Shown: positions 57,801-64,000 of the stretch, piece after piece
Layout of the letters: the number at the start of each line of letters is the position of its first letter
Position numbering within the stretch: position 1 is the first letter of the stretch
Assembly: GCF_000276665.1 (NCBI RefSeq)
Contig: NW_004955418.1
Span: forward strand, 111,624-175,623
Reading direction: 5' to 3'
Origin: Chinchilla lanigera
Taxonomy: Eukaryota > Chordata > Mammalia > Rodentia > Chinchillidae
DNA: 64,000 nt
The notes under the pieces: generated by a model
What the model was told of the DNA's origin: nothing
Database searches by the model: none
The model's input: only the letters and a program-made list of their open reading frames with translations
Made by a program: the position numbers and the translations under genes

Positions 57801-60800
57801 TGCCTGCCTGGCAAGCACAAGGTCGTGAGTTCGATCTCCGGCACAGCAAAGAAAACCTGAAATTTGTTTTAAGAGAGCATATTAGGGTGTCAGCAGTAAC
57901 AAGGCACTAAAAAGTCATAAAACTTAATAGGCAAGCACTCTACCACTGAGCTACAGCCGTATTTTTTTTTTAATTTTTAAAAAAATTTTTAGCACTAGGG
58001 AGTGAACTCAAGGCCATCACATTGAACTACACCCTCAGCCCTTTTTTAAAAAAAATTTATTTTGAGACAGTGTTTCACTAAATTGCCCAGGCTGAGATTC
58101 AGCCTAAAGCCTCCTGTCTCACTCTCCTGTACAGCTGGGGTTATAGGCATATGCCATCATACCTGGATAGATCTAAGATTTTTAAATGTGGCTGAACTGA
58201 GTTTGAATCTTGGCAATTACTAGCAAGCCTAAGCTTTTTTAAATAGAAAAGTAGATGGGAAAAGGACCTATTTTTAAGATAATTACTAATAGCCTGTGAG
58301 AGAATGTAACATAAAGCATTTAGGATGGATCTTGGTCCATAAATGCTCAATAAATGTAAAGAAATTGCTAATAGTCGATATTTAACCAATTTTCTTTATA
58401 TGTTAAGAATGAAATTTTTCTAGAACTGCCCAATGGTCGAAACTATTTTCTGCTTCTTTAAATCACTTTAAATTTCTAGATATATGAACTTTTGCAACGA
58501 TGGTAATTAGTAAAAGTCCAACACTCTCTTTCAGAAGAAAACAAGTTGAGAAACCATGTTCCTTAATCAAGAAAAATAAAATAAAATAAAAAAATATATA
58601 TATATATGTATTATTTAGGCCTATATCAAGCATGACATCTGTAAGACTATATATTAGAAGGCTAAGTTAGCTAATCAAGACATGACACGAATTATGTATT
58701 TAAGCAACTCATCATGAAAAATATTTCAAAGCTAGAACAGTAAAATTTATTGCTACTATATATATTCTCTAAAGTAAAATTTTAACATAAAGATTATTCT
58801 TTCCTTTATGAAATAAGAAGAATGAAAATTAATTTAATTTAGGTAAAATTAATGGTATCTGTGACCTGCTCTATTCTCTTATCAATATAGTAGTGTATTT
58901 TATAATTGCTGAATAGGTCTTATTCTTTTCTAATTTATCTTCAACTGAGAAAATTAAGAGAAACTTAGATTTGGAAAAAATAATTATTTTAAATTTTAAG
59001 TGAGATAAATCATCTTGAACAAATTCAATTATTGCCATGTATTGCAAACATAACTTTCATAAAGATCGAGATTTTTTTAGATGAAATTAATTTTTAAACT
59101 TATTTGGCTGATTTAAATGTTAAAACTCTTCAATGAGAGAATACTGTACAATGTGGTATTAATGTTTAACGTAAATTTTATTAATTCATATTAACATTGC
59201 ATATAATTTCAAAAATTTCCTAAGCTCATTTTTTAAAGTTTCATGAGACGAGATCGGGCACATTCAGGCTAGTATGGCCGTAGACCTAAAGTTTCATGAG
59301 AACTTTGAAAAAGACCATTACCATTTAACAAATACTTCAGTGAGATAAACACTTCCTATAAAAGTCATCTGTAAGTATTTCCATAAAGTTTAATACTACA
59401 AATTCCCTTTTCATCTATTTCTAAAGGCTTGTATTGGGGAGTGAACCCAGGGACTTGCACAGGCAACGCAAGTGTTCTACCACTTAGCTATGATCCTAGG
59501 CCTTTATTTATTTATTTTCCCTAGGCCTTTTTATTTTTACTTTTTAAATTGAGATAGGGAGCAGGGCATAGTGGCTCACGCCTGTAATCCCAGCACTCAA
59601 AAGGCTAAGGCAGGAGGATTGTTGCAAGTTCAAGGCCAGCGTGGGCTACAAAGTGAGCTCCAAGGCCAGCCTGAACTGCACAGTGAGACCCGGTCTCAAA
59701 AAGACAAAAAATAAAAAAATTTTTTCAAGACAGGGTCTTTTATGATCCTCCTACTTCAGACTCTTGAGCTGCCTCTACTTTATTTTATTTATTTATTTAT
59801 TTTTTTTTTTTTTTTTTTGTACTGGGAATCGAACTCACAACCTTGTGCTTGCCAGGCAGGCGCTGTGCCACTGAGCTATATCCCTGGCCCTTTTTAAATT
59901 TTTTTAAAGAAGGTTCTGTTTGGATAAGACAGGTTTCATAACTACAAACTGAGTAACTAATTAGGAACATAATGCTAGTTACAGAACTGTAAGTCTTAAA
60001 TATGTCATTCCCAGGTCACTAGTTTGATCATTATTATTCACAATCATACTTTACATTCCATTATCCGTTTACCCAGATTATGAACTAGAACTATAAATGA
60101 ACTACAAGAGTTTATCCAGTTTTTAATAACTTTCAATGCTAATAGTACAAAGTTTGAGTTAAATGGCTGCATGCTGAGAAATACAAAAATCCAAATTAAA
60201 CAATAAAGAGCCTAACTCTTTAAAACATCCCCAACATTTTAATATTCTTTAAGCCAATCAAAACATTCCTCTACACAGCTCTCCCTATTACATATGAGAG
60301 GATCCTCAAAGGCAATATCACAATTCTGTAACCAACGTAAGTTATTATACACATGCCCAATAAACTTTCTGATTTAAGTAATCTTATTCCACATTTTAAA
60401 AGATTTCAGTAATGATTAGGAAGACTAAAAAGGCTCACAAAAGAAAAAGGAAACTGGGACAGCATAATCAGGATGGGGAGAGAGTATGACATGAGGGTAC
60501 AGACAACAGTAAGGAAAAATGTTGCAATCAAGAGACAGAGGACTGGCCTGCCTTTGAATATCACTCCAGCTACATCTTAGTTCTTGGTCTTCATCCACTG
60601 TCAACAGCCATTCTGGCTGCATTTCTGAACTGGGCTCTCATGGAGGTGATACATTCACCAGCCATCTTTAGGAAGGTAAATGATTAATTGCACTGTTTTC
60701 TCACTGCTGCAAGGACAATGAAAGGGAAAGTAAACGTGTGCACCTCATTTCATATCTAGTTGTAATTTTCCACACAACAATAAACAAGAACATATATTTT

Positions 60801-60827
60801 GTTAGGGCTTTTTTTCTCTTTCTCTTA

Positions 60828-60871
<44 letters not shown>

Positions 60872-62241
60872 ATGGGTATGCACGCACATGTGTAGAGCTA
60901 TTTGTATGTTTGGTGTGTCTGTATGCTTTCACCAAGGTTTCGTGTAAAAATTCCAATCTCTAAATGATGATAATTTAAAATTAATCTTCTAACCACAAAT
61001 ATTCTAACATGGAATGCTTAGTTTTCTCTGAATATTCCATTTAGTTAAAAATAATTAAACTGGTCTGGTAAAAAGCAGTGTGATATAAAATTACGATTTC
61101 CAAACATGAAAGTCACCAGCAGGAAAATTTTATGTATAGTCGTACACGGATACTTCTAAAACCTATAAAGAAATTGTACTTTGCGAGTTCCTACCCAAGA
61201 CACAATATAGGGCGGATTTTATATTAAAGGTCTAAAATTAAAGACTATGGCAACTTTATTTTTTTGTCTTCAAAATAAGATTAAAAAAAGGTAGAAACAT
61301 ATTTTTATGGTTTAGTGCCATTGAGTTCAGTTGAATTCACTTCCAAAATAGCTCAAGAAATGAGTAATTTTACAAAAATAGTTCTAAAGTGGAAAAGTAC
61401 AAAGTCTGTGTTTTTGGAAGGGTGTGTAAAGAAGTTGATCACACAGATTAAAGAGAAATTAATACAGATATATTTCTTAACCCACCTGCTATCAGGTCAT
61501 CAAGAGTGTCGGTAAGCGTCTGTGCTGGAGTTGCAACCATTAGTCCATCTGGTTCTGGAACTAAAAGCCCCTGATCATGTCCAGTAATAGCAATGTGAGG
61601 CTGTCCTACAATTTGCTGATTACCTGATACTCTCTGCAGGTCAACAGAATTTGTCCCATTAGAACCTAAGTCACTGGAAAAGTTACACTGTGGAGGTGAT
61701 AAAGGCTGGACTGGGACAAAATCAATTTGTTCTGCCGATGGTGAAGACTGCTGTTCATCATCATCATTATCTTTAAATAACATTGTGTCAACCTGAGGTA
61801 ACTCTGAAAAGTGATCCTCTGGAAGACTAGCGTCTCCTTCCCCTTCTGGGAAGACTCCTCTGTGAGAGCACTGCTGGTTTGGAGACACTGCGTCTTTCTG
61901 ACCTTTGGTTTCCAAGTATTCTTTGGTAAATTGCTGTTGTGTTTTCATCTGCAACTGCCTTTCCACTTTCTGCAGTTCTTTCAGTATTTTCTTCTTCTTC
62001 TGGACTTGCTCTTCTCTGTTCTTTTTAAGTTCTTCTATCTTATCTTTGTTCAGAGGTTCACCTTGAATTAACTCCAAAGACTTAAGCTGTGCCTTTTCAA
62101 TAGCACTAATTCTTTGTCCCAGTTCATTCAGCTTGCCTTCAGTCTCCTCTACTATGCACTCCAAAGGCTGGTATGGGTGAAAAGGTGGCAGTAGGTCCTG
62201 ATCTGCTACCTGCAGGGAACTGGACTTCTGCTTGGATGTAC
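30806..62241 (-). CDS. ANKHD1: ANKHD1 / MASK, C-terminal 1,813 residues (20 exons, 5' end outside)
   Basis: This is a large cytoplasmic scaffold with two ankyrin-repeat blocks and one KH domain; it is a YAP/Hippo co-factor and a relative of Drosophila Mask. Exons (minus): 62241-61486, 54709-54564, 54239-54128, 53539-53394, 52831-52689, 51069-50856, 50267-50092, 49859-49697, 47233-47138, 46096-45980, 44215-44041, 43116-42660, 41896-41750, 40893-40744, 40597-38985, 34404-34228, 33191-32937, 32294-32119, 31296-31132, 30865-30806. They join in one frame (5,444 nt) to the stop after GNMHLKYVN. Human ANKHD1 is about 2,540 aa, so roughly 730 N-terminal residues, including the first ankyrin block, lie right of the window. 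The paralogue ANKRD17 is excluded by synteny with EIF4EBP3, SRA1 and APBB3. Confidence 0.97.
31132..32294 (-). CDS. ANKHD1: ANKHD1 exons for the Ser/Pro/Gln-rich tail
   Basis: Exons 32294-32119 (EGLSGWSQSV to GFVDFSK) and 31296-31132 (GLPVSMYGGTIIP to CTDAQQ). The donor after 31132 is GTAAAA. It is a weak match to consensus, which may favour competition between the last ANKHD1 exon and EIF4EBP3 exon 2. Confidence 0.92.
31624..31760 (+). repeat. B1-like SINE, diverged
   Basis: GCCAGGCACAGTGGGACATG to CAACCTGGGCGTGAAATCC, in an ANKHD1 intron. Confidence 0.7.
32408..32568 (-). repeat. B1-like SINE
   Basis: T22 run, GAGACAGGGTCTCGCTTTG to GCCATCACACCTAGC. Confidence 0.9.
32937..33191 (-). CDS. 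ANKHD1: ANKHD1 exon with tandem in-frame acceptors
   Basis: The long form starts at 33191 (after GCCACCAG) and adds CDSPIPSVSSGSSSPLS-type sequence. The short form uses CCTCTTTCAG and starts at 33140. The difference is 51 nt. The short join reads NSSTSAPPTLGQ, as in the main human protein. The exon continues with QDRKIPPPIGTERL and ends WSFGVNAVS. Confidence 0.85.
33300..34200. other. ANKHD1 intron without recognised elements
   Basis: AT-rich; no SINE or coding signal is seen. Confidence 0.4.
34228..34404 (-). CDS. ANKHD1: ANKHD1 exon, Ser/Pro-rich
   Basis: It encodes LPSIDPSGSSPSSSSAPL to HFSPHPWTSTSNS; donor GTAGGA, acceptor CTTTCAG. Low complexity, likely disordered. Confidence 0.92.
34602..34735 (+). 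repeat. B1-like SINE
   Basis: GCCGGGTGTGGTGGTACACG to GAGACCCTGTCTTACAG, missing part of the middle (GAGGCTGAGGCAGG block). Confidence 0.85.
35045..35195 (+). repeat. B1-like SINE
   Basis: GCTGGGCATGGTGACACAC to GTGACACCTTGTTTCAG. Confidence 0.85.
35432..35619 (+). repeat. B1-like SINE with (CCAA)n tail
   Basis: The SINE at 35432-35575 is followed by about eleven AACC/CCAA tetranucleotide units (35576-35619), a microsatellite grown from the tail. Confidence 0.9.
35978..36175 (-). repeat. Two ID-like SINEs side by side
   Basis: 35978-36066 is a good copy (TTCTCCGGTACCGGGAACCG to GAGCTAAATCCCCAGCCCC); 36096-36175 is diverged. The flanking CATGAATCAGAACTTT is repeated at 35957-35972 and 36068-36083, a target duplication for the first copy. 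Confidence 0.82.
36868..37392 (-). mobile_element. Tc1/mariner-like DNA transposon remnant, copy A
   Basis: The ends are inverted ('atttgaatgtttacttaag..' against '..aaatttaaacacata'; inner 'ccattaatctccctca' against 'tgaggggattaatgg'). The minus strand carries the mariner transposase fragment PLYLPDLVPCDFWLFPKI, whose CDF Asp corresponds to the last catalytic Asp of the family. Stops and frameshifts show it is dead. Confidence 0.7.
37944..38106 (-). repeat. B1-like SINE
   Basis: (ATTT)n tail, GAGACAGGGTCTCGCTATGC to GCCACCATGCCGGG; well preserved. Confidence 0.92.
38110..38984. other. ANKHD1 intron, AT-rich
   Basis: No gene or named repeat is seen next to the large exon. Confidence 0.4.
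38985..40597 (-). CDS. ANKHD1: ANKHD1 large 1.6-kb exon (end of KH domain and disordered region)
   Basis: It encodes 537 residues from GGTESTRYAVQLINALIQDP (last KH helix) through a Ser/Thr/Pro/Asn-rich, probably disordered region to SQRVSTSPV. It contains a perfect 10-bp inverted repeat at 40311-40338. Low-complexity Ser/Pro runs are typical of MASK proteins. Confidence 0.96.
40744..40893 (-). CDS. ANKHD1: ANKHD1 KH-domain exon
   Basis: It encodes KKLSVPASVVSRIMGRGG and then CNITAIQDVTGAHIDVD. The GRGG loop is the GxxG RNA/ssDNA-contacting motif of KH domains. The exon ends within MITIR and the next exon completes the fold. Confidence 0.96.
40925..41110 (-). repeat. Degenerate ID/B1-like SINE
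   Basis: 'gcactgagctacatccccat', 'gagacaaggtctcactaagt', 'cctcctgcctcccc' blocks; strongly diverged. Confidence 0.55.
41111..41740. other. ANKHD1 intron with GC donor
   Basis: AT-rich; no named repeat is seen. Its 5' end (41749-41748) is GC instead of GT. Confidence 0.45.
41750..41896 (-). CDS. ANKHD1: ANKHD1 exon before the KH domain, with GC splice donor
   Basis: It encodes LDGEVNPNTFSTSYKSVSL, then SSPNIKLNLTSPKRGQKREE and GWKEVVR. The reading frame requires the exon to end AGAAG and the intron to begin GCAAGT, the classic GC-AG donor context. The next acceptor is CTTATAG. Confidence 0.9.
42238..42580 (-). repeat. Two B1-like SINEs in tandem
   Basis: 42238-42402 (TTTATGAGACAGGTCCTCAC to CCACCACACCCAGC) and 42410-42580 (TTTTTAAGACAGGGTCTTGC to CCACCACGCCCAGCC). 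Confidence 0.9.
42660..43116 (-). CDS. ANKHD1: ANKHD1 exon, Thr/Asn/Ser-rich linker
   Basis: It encodes VEQEVPIDPPSATTTTTIG, a basic KKRANVV/TNRKNKKNKTKE stretch (likely nuclear-localisation-like), a GGGAGGNSDSDNLDSTDCNS low-complexity run and YPSLLLNSQEEK, ending KTQTR. Confidence 0.94.
43630..43790 (-). repeat. B1-like SINE
   Basis: T14 run, CCCAGACAGAGTCTTGCTG to GCCACCATACCTGGCC. Confidence 0.85.
44041..44215 (-). CDS. ANKHD1: ANKHD1 exon, Lys/Glu-rich charged helix and acidic run
   Basis: It encodes SREESRKQALAAKREKRKEK, then KKKKEEQKRKQEEDEE and the acidic SSELPEDEDEEENDED. The alternation suggests a long single helix followed by an acidic linker, between the ankyrin block and the KH domain. 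Confidence 0.94.
44815..44975 (+). repeat. B1-like SINE
   Basis: GCCGGGATGGTGGTGCACG to GCGAGACCCTGTCTCAAAAAG; close to the local consensus. Confidence 0.92.
45088..45328 (+). repeat. Two diverged B1-like SINEs
   Basis: 45088-45205 (AGCTGCACGTGGTGGTAC to GAGACCTTGTCTTTAAAA) and 45213-45328 (GCTGGGTGCAGTGGTGTAC to CCATGTCTCAAAATAA). Confidence 0.75.
45572..45644 (+). mobile_element. Short hAT-like MITE, copy 3
   Basis: Begins CAGGGTGGCAAACC and ends GGTTCGCCATCACTG, with the core ACTGAAAGCTCTAAAAGG shared with copies 1 and 2. Lies in an ANKHD1 intron. Confidence 0.65.
45980..46096 (-). CDS. ANKHD1: ANKHD1 exon after the ankyrin block
   Basis: It encodes ELLKKCHQCVETIVKAKDQQ, then AAEANKNASILLKELDLEK, a helical linker; acceptor CCACTGTAG, donor GTAAGT. 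Confidence 0.94.
46508..47072 (-). mobile_element. Tc1/mariner-like DNA transposon remnant, copy B
   Basis: The outer ends are inverted ('acagtgaatgttgaaact' / 'aacttaaacattcacta'), as are the inner ends ('cactgccattaatctccctc' / 'gagggagattagtggcagtg'). The minus strand keeps a transposase fragment with LALALCDFLLFPKMSLEGK and FESIQEFEAAM, equivalent to the last catalytic-Asp region. A GT run and G10 run (46935-46960) interrupt it. It is a homologue of copy A at 36868-37392. Confidence 0.72.
47138..47233 (-). CDS. ANKHD1: ANKHD1 exon, end of last ankyrin repeat
   Basis: It encodes GHVKVVQYLVKEVNQFPSDI, then ECMRYIATITDK. Phase 0 at both ends. Confidence 0.94.
47464..47622 (+). repeat. B1-like SINE
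   Basis: GCCATGTATGGTGGTGCACAC to GAGATCCTTTCTC and an A21 tail; part of the AATCCCAGCAC block is missing. Confidence 0.85.
47623..48530. other. ANKHD1 intron, AT-rich
   Basis: No gene or named repeat is seen. Confidence 0.4.
48533..48690 (+). repeat. B1-like SINE
   Basis: GCTGGGCATGGTGGTGCATG to GAGACCTTGTCTCAAAAAAG. Confidence 0.9.
49156..49324 (-). repeat. B1-like SINE
   Basis: (ATTTTTT)n, GAGACAGGGTCTCGCTATGC to ACCACCACAACAGGC. Confidence 0.9.
49697..54239 (-). CDS. ANKHD1: ANKHD1 second ankyrin-repeat block (six exons)
   Basis: Exons 54239-54128, 53539-53394, 52831-52689, 51069-50856, 50267-50092 and 49859-49697 encode about ten ankyrin repeats, the last completed by exon 47233-47138. 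Clear repeat cores are TALTLACAGGHEELVSVLI, TPLILAATAGHVGVVEILL, TPLSLACSGGRQEVVDLLL, TPLSLAASGGYVSIIKILL, SPLMLAAMNGHVPAVKLLL, TALTLACFQGRAEVVSLLL, TPLMEAASGGYAEVGRVLL and TPLWLASNGGHFDVVQLLV. This block mediates protein-protein contacts. Introns between these exons carry SINEs and one young L1. Confidence 0.96.
50421..50575 (+). repeat. B1-like SINE, diverged
   Basis: GCCAGGCATGGTGCTACACAC to CAAGCCCCTGTCTCAAAAT. Confidence 0.85.
51301..52543 (+). mobile_element. 5'-truncated L1 with 15-bp target-site duplication
   Basis: The sequence matches the L1 ORF2p C-terminus (e.g. WDLILLKSFCTSKEIT, LVIREMQIKTTLRFHL, NKCWRGSGEIGTILHCWWE) followed by 3'UTR and an A-rich tail. The identical 15-mer AAAAGAAGCCACATC flanks it at 51286-51300 and 52544-52558. 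The ORF is interrupted. It lies antisense in the ANKHD1 intron between exons 52831-52689 and 51069-50856. Confidence 0.93.
52925..53085 (-). repeat. B1-like SINE
   Basis: TTTTTGACACAGGGCTAGC to CCATTGCACCAGGC. An ORF runs from this SINE through the neighbouring ANKHD1 exon by chance. Confidence 0.85.
53876..53945 (-). repeat. Degenerate ID-like fragment beside a GT/GC-rich run
   Basis: 'cccaggtccttaagcatgct' and 'ctctacttttgaggaacacc' blocks after a GTGTGCGTGCATGTGTG run at 53846-53880. Confidence 0.45.
54270..54428 (-). repeat. B1-like SINE
   Basis: TTTTTTGAGACATGGTCTCAC to TACCAGCAAGTCTGGCC. Confidence 0.87.
54564..54709 (-). CDS. ANKHD1: ANKHD1 exon, Ser/Thr-rich linker before second ankyrin block
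   Basis: It encodes VSSRVPTGSNTSSQTTECLT, then PESCSQTPSNMVSLSMPLVY and PSVDIDAH; acceptor TTTTTCAG, donor GTGAGT. Confidence 0.93.
54815..55175 (+). repeat. MIR-like ancient SINE, split by an ID-like insertion
   Basis: MIR blocks 'agtggttaaatcacaagctt', 'agttctaccactgactttc', 'tgaacctcagttttctta' and, after the insertion, 'cctaacacagtgcctgctat'. The ID-like element at 54988-55085 interrupts it. Confidence 0.8.
54988..55085 (+). repeat. ID-like SINE inside MIR, with 15-bp target duplication
   Basis: GGGGCTGGGGATTTAGCTCA to TTCGATTCCTGGTACCGG plus an ACAAAA tail. AGAAAGCTGTTGGAA is repeated exactly at 54973-54987 and 55086-55100. Confidence 0.92.
55478..55643 (-). repeat. B1-like SINE
   Basis: (GT)n/TTTT tail, GAGACAGGGTCTCGCTATGC to GCCACCATGCCCAGC; well preserved. 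Confidence 0.92.
55735..55830 (+). repeat. MIR-like fragment
   Basis: 'acttaacacagtgtctggca' and 'atgaatgctcagtaagtgtc' match the MIR 3' part. Confidence 0.6.
55831..57100. other. ANKHD1 large intron, AT-rich stretch
   Basis: No gene or named repeat is seen. Confidence 0.4.
57109..57627 (-). repeat. Diverged SINE fragments
   Basis: ID-like about 57115-57172 ('gtatcaaatccataggtgct'), B1-like about 57175-57295 and 57505-57627 ('atcctcctgcctcagcttcc'). Confidence 0.6.
57773..57858 (+). repeat. ID-like SINE
   Basis: GATGGGGATATAGCTCATTG to GTTCGATCTCCGGCACAGC. The flanks share CTGAAATTTG, a probable target duplication. Confidence 0.85.
57930..58168 (-). repeat. Diverged ID/B1-like SINE pair
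   Basis: 'aggcaagcactctaccactg', 'tgagctacagccg', 'gagacagtgtttcactaaat' blocks. Confidence 0.5.
58170..59230. other. ANKHD1 large intron, AT-rich stretch
   Basis: A short (TA)n at about 58595-58610; otherwise no gene or named repeat is seen. Confidence 0.4.
59248..59286 (-). pseudogene. 5S rRNA 5'-end retro-fragment with 14-bp target duplication
   Basis: Read on the minus strand, about 40 nt match the first 40 nt of vertebrate 5S rRNA (GTCTACGGCCATAC at the start, GCCCGATCTCGTCT at the end) with four differences. It is flanked by TAAAGTTTCATGAG at 59234-59247 and again at 59287-59300. It has no A-tail and the rest of the 5S gene is absent, so it is a non-functional insertion. Confidence 0.85.
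59430..59510 (-). repeat. Degenerate ID-like SINE
   Basis: 'attggggagtgaacccaggg', 'aagtgttctaccacttagct' blocks. Confidence 0.5.
59553..59720 (+). repeat. B1-like SINE
   Basis: GCAGGGCATAGTGGCTCACG to GAGACCCGGTCTCAAAAAG; well preserved. Confidence 0.9.
59788..59892 (-). repeat. ID-like SINE with T-run
   Basis: T18 run, GTACTGGGAATCGAACTCAC to CTGAGCTATATCCCTGGCCC. Confidence 0.88.
59893..61485. other. ANKHD1 large intron, right part
   Basis: AT-rich with a (TG)n microsatellite at about 60832-60869. No gene or other named repeat is seen. Confidence 0.45.
61486..62241 (-). CDS. ANKHD1: ANKHD1 exon, coiled-coil spacer between ankyrin blocks (756 nt)
   Basis: It encodes about 251 residues: LQVADQDLLPPFHPYQPLEC, a coiled coil ETEGKLNELGQRISAIEKAQ through KKNREEQVQKKKKILKEL to ERQLQMKTQQQFTKEYLET, an acidic KDNDDDEQQ run, and TPAQTLTDTLDDLIA. 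Acceptor GTGCTTAG, donor GTGGGT. The next exon is 6.8 kb away. Confidence 0.95.
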
Positions 62242-64000
62242 CTAAGCACACGAAAAATGTTTGAAAAAGTGCCATGCTGTAAAAAAGCACCCCTCCCTCA
62301 CACACATGGACCGCCCTCCCCAAACCATTATAAGTAATGTCACAGAATGAATTTTCAGAGTCACACCAGTGTTAGGTAAATTAAAGCCTCTACTATTTCA
62401 TTTATTTCACACAGCATAAACTGTGATGTTGCCGATAAAGTACGTGAATTTTTCCAACAACTACTCTTTAGGGTAGGAGGATTTTGGAAATTAAGGCAAG
62501 GGTACGGAGAAAAGAAAAACAGAAAAGAATCTCAAACTTTTTGCTGATTAGACTGGACTTTTTAAAGAACATCAAATCTAATACAAAATCAAAATATAGT
62601 TGAGGATAACATTAATGTTCATGCTAGCTTCATGGCCCACTAAGAACAATTATTCTTTTAGCAGTAACTGTGAAACTAAAGGAACCCAAATTAAGGATCA
62701 AAGTAGGGAAAATAACTTTTTAAATTGTCAAAATATTTCTCTTGTATTAAAATATAATGTGAAATTAGTATATTACCTTTCTAAAATTCTTGATTAAATA
62801 AGTCACTTGTATACCTGAACACTATATTAAATTTGTATCTCAAGGATAACAAAGTTCAGCAAGAGAAACAATGACTGTTCTTAGTAGAGAGTCAGAGTTT
62901 CCATACAGGAATACTCAGACTGACAGTGCATATTAAATAAAAAGGAAATATATATTATTTTAAGGTGTTAATTATATTTAAGGTATCCGTTCATAGAAAA
63001 TCAGCTGAAAAATTGTTATCAATATTCACTGTCCTATGATCTGGACATGAAATGGAAGAAATACACTTTTTAAAATACAACTCTGAAGCAAATTCAAGGC
63101 GTGTCATGCTGAGGAGAAACCAGGGACTACTGAGTAACAAGAAGGACAAAGTACTGACGCATCTACCACAGGGATGAGACTCAGGAACATCACATAGAGT
63201 GAAAGAAGGCAGGCACAAATGGCTTCCACACAGTGCAACTCCATTTACATCTCCATAGAGAAAAGGGAAATCCACAGAGACCAAAAGAGTTAACTGCCTT
63301 GGGTTACAAGTAGTGAGAATGAAGCTCCACTGCAAATAGATACAAGAGGTCTTTCTGGGGTGATGGAACTGCTCTAAATCTAGATGATGGTGATAGTCGC
63401 ACAACTGGGTAAATTTACTAACTCATTACATTGTATATTTAAAATGAGTTAGTAGTATGATATGTAAATTAAAAGAATTGGGTAAAACAACAGTTACCTA
63501 TTCTTTTGGGTTGCAGTTTACATGAATACTGTGGGTAATTTAAGAATCTTAAAAATAAAATCATCTAATATACTGAAAATGATTTTCAAATTTAAGGAAA
63601 GTTAGATGTTACAATGTTTAGATGTTACAATGCTTTAAATGTTACAATGCTTTAAATGCCTTAGATGTTACAATGCTCTAAAGAGGGTGAAATAAGCATT
63701 AAACATATATACATAAGCAAGTAAGTAAGAGATCCGTCTCCCTGTTTGCTAGAATTGGAGATTTCAACAGTGCAGGTAGTTCATACATGCAAAATATTTT
63801 ATTATTGACTGAAAGAAACTAAGTTTTCCCCCTAGAAAGTTCTTTACCAAGATAAGAAAACTTCAATTCCAATATGATTACAGTTATTTTCACAGACTTT
63901 TTCCTTAAAAGTAAACTTCAGCAAAGTGTATTGTTTATATTCAATTATATATATATTTCTACCTAGGCAAAGTGGTGAGGAAAGACTATTATTTCAGAGC
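62242..64000. other. ANKHD1: ANKHD1 intron running off the window
   Basis: No further ankyrin exon is found. The stretch at about 63160-63475 resembles an old L1 3' end ('agtgaaagaaggcaggcaca', 'tttctggggtgatggaactg', 'gatggtgatagtcgcacaac'). A short tandem 'gatgttacaatg(ct)ttaaat' repeat lies at about 63603-63680. Confidence 0.5.

Noticed and set aside
59246..59285. Functional 5S rRNA gene
   Set aside because: Only the first third of 5S is present; the internal promoter and 3' end are absent.
60701..60947. His/Thr- and Cys/Val-repeat ORFs
   Set aside because: They are translations of the (TG)n microsatellite.

Overview
This is mammalian nuclear DNA. It has split genes with GT-AG introns, AATAAA poly(A) signals, CpG-rich promoters and dense SINEs. 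Two SINE families dominate: a 7SL/B1-like element ending in CAAAAAGACAAAA, and an ID-like tRNA-derived element. The combination points to a rodent, probably not a murid (a beaver or kangaroo-rat type lineage is my guess). L1, MIR, mariner-like and hAT-like remnants are also present.

Gene order matches the block next to CD14 on human 5q31, written in reverse. Left to right: an unrecognised coiled-coil gene (+, 5' end missing); SLC35A4 (-), whose mRNA also carries the 103-aa SLC35A4 microprotein as an upstream ORF; APBB3/FE65L2 (+, complete, 13 coding exons, 486 aa); SRA1 (+, complete, 5 coding exons, 223 aa); EIF4EBP3 (-, complete, 3 exons, 100 aa); and the last 20 coding exons of ANKHD1/MASK (-, about 1,813 residues of a protein of roughly 2,540). 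I spliced each recognised gene by hand. Every exon joins in frame with a GT-AG junction, except one GC-AG intron in ANKHD1.

Several places carry more than one message. SLC35A4 is bicistronic. ANKHD1 lies directly upstream of EIF4EBP3 on the same strand. Splicing the penultimate ANKHD1 coding exon into EIF4EBP3 exon 2 would read that exon in a different frame, for 45 codons to a stop; this is the MASK-BP3 arrangement known from other mammals. SRA1 acts both as an RNA and as a protein: here the upstream human-type start codon is GTG, and retention of the 104-nt intron 1 shifts the frame. APBB3 has a 6-nt microexon in its first PTB domain. ANKHD1 has a tandem acceptor that adds or removes 17 residues.

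SLC35A4 and APBB3 share a head-to-head promoter of about 600 bp holding an NRF1-like palindrome and a 44-nt pure C run. SRA1 and EIF4EBP3 are convergent, as are the left-edge gene and SLC35A4. The large ANKHD1 introns hold most of the mobile-element history: a 5'-truncated L1 with a perfect 15-bp target duplication, two related mariner-like remnants, one of three copies of a short hAT-like MITE, and a 39-nt 5S rRNA fragment flanked by a 14-bp duplication. I saw no CRISPR array, operon or prokaryotic feature.
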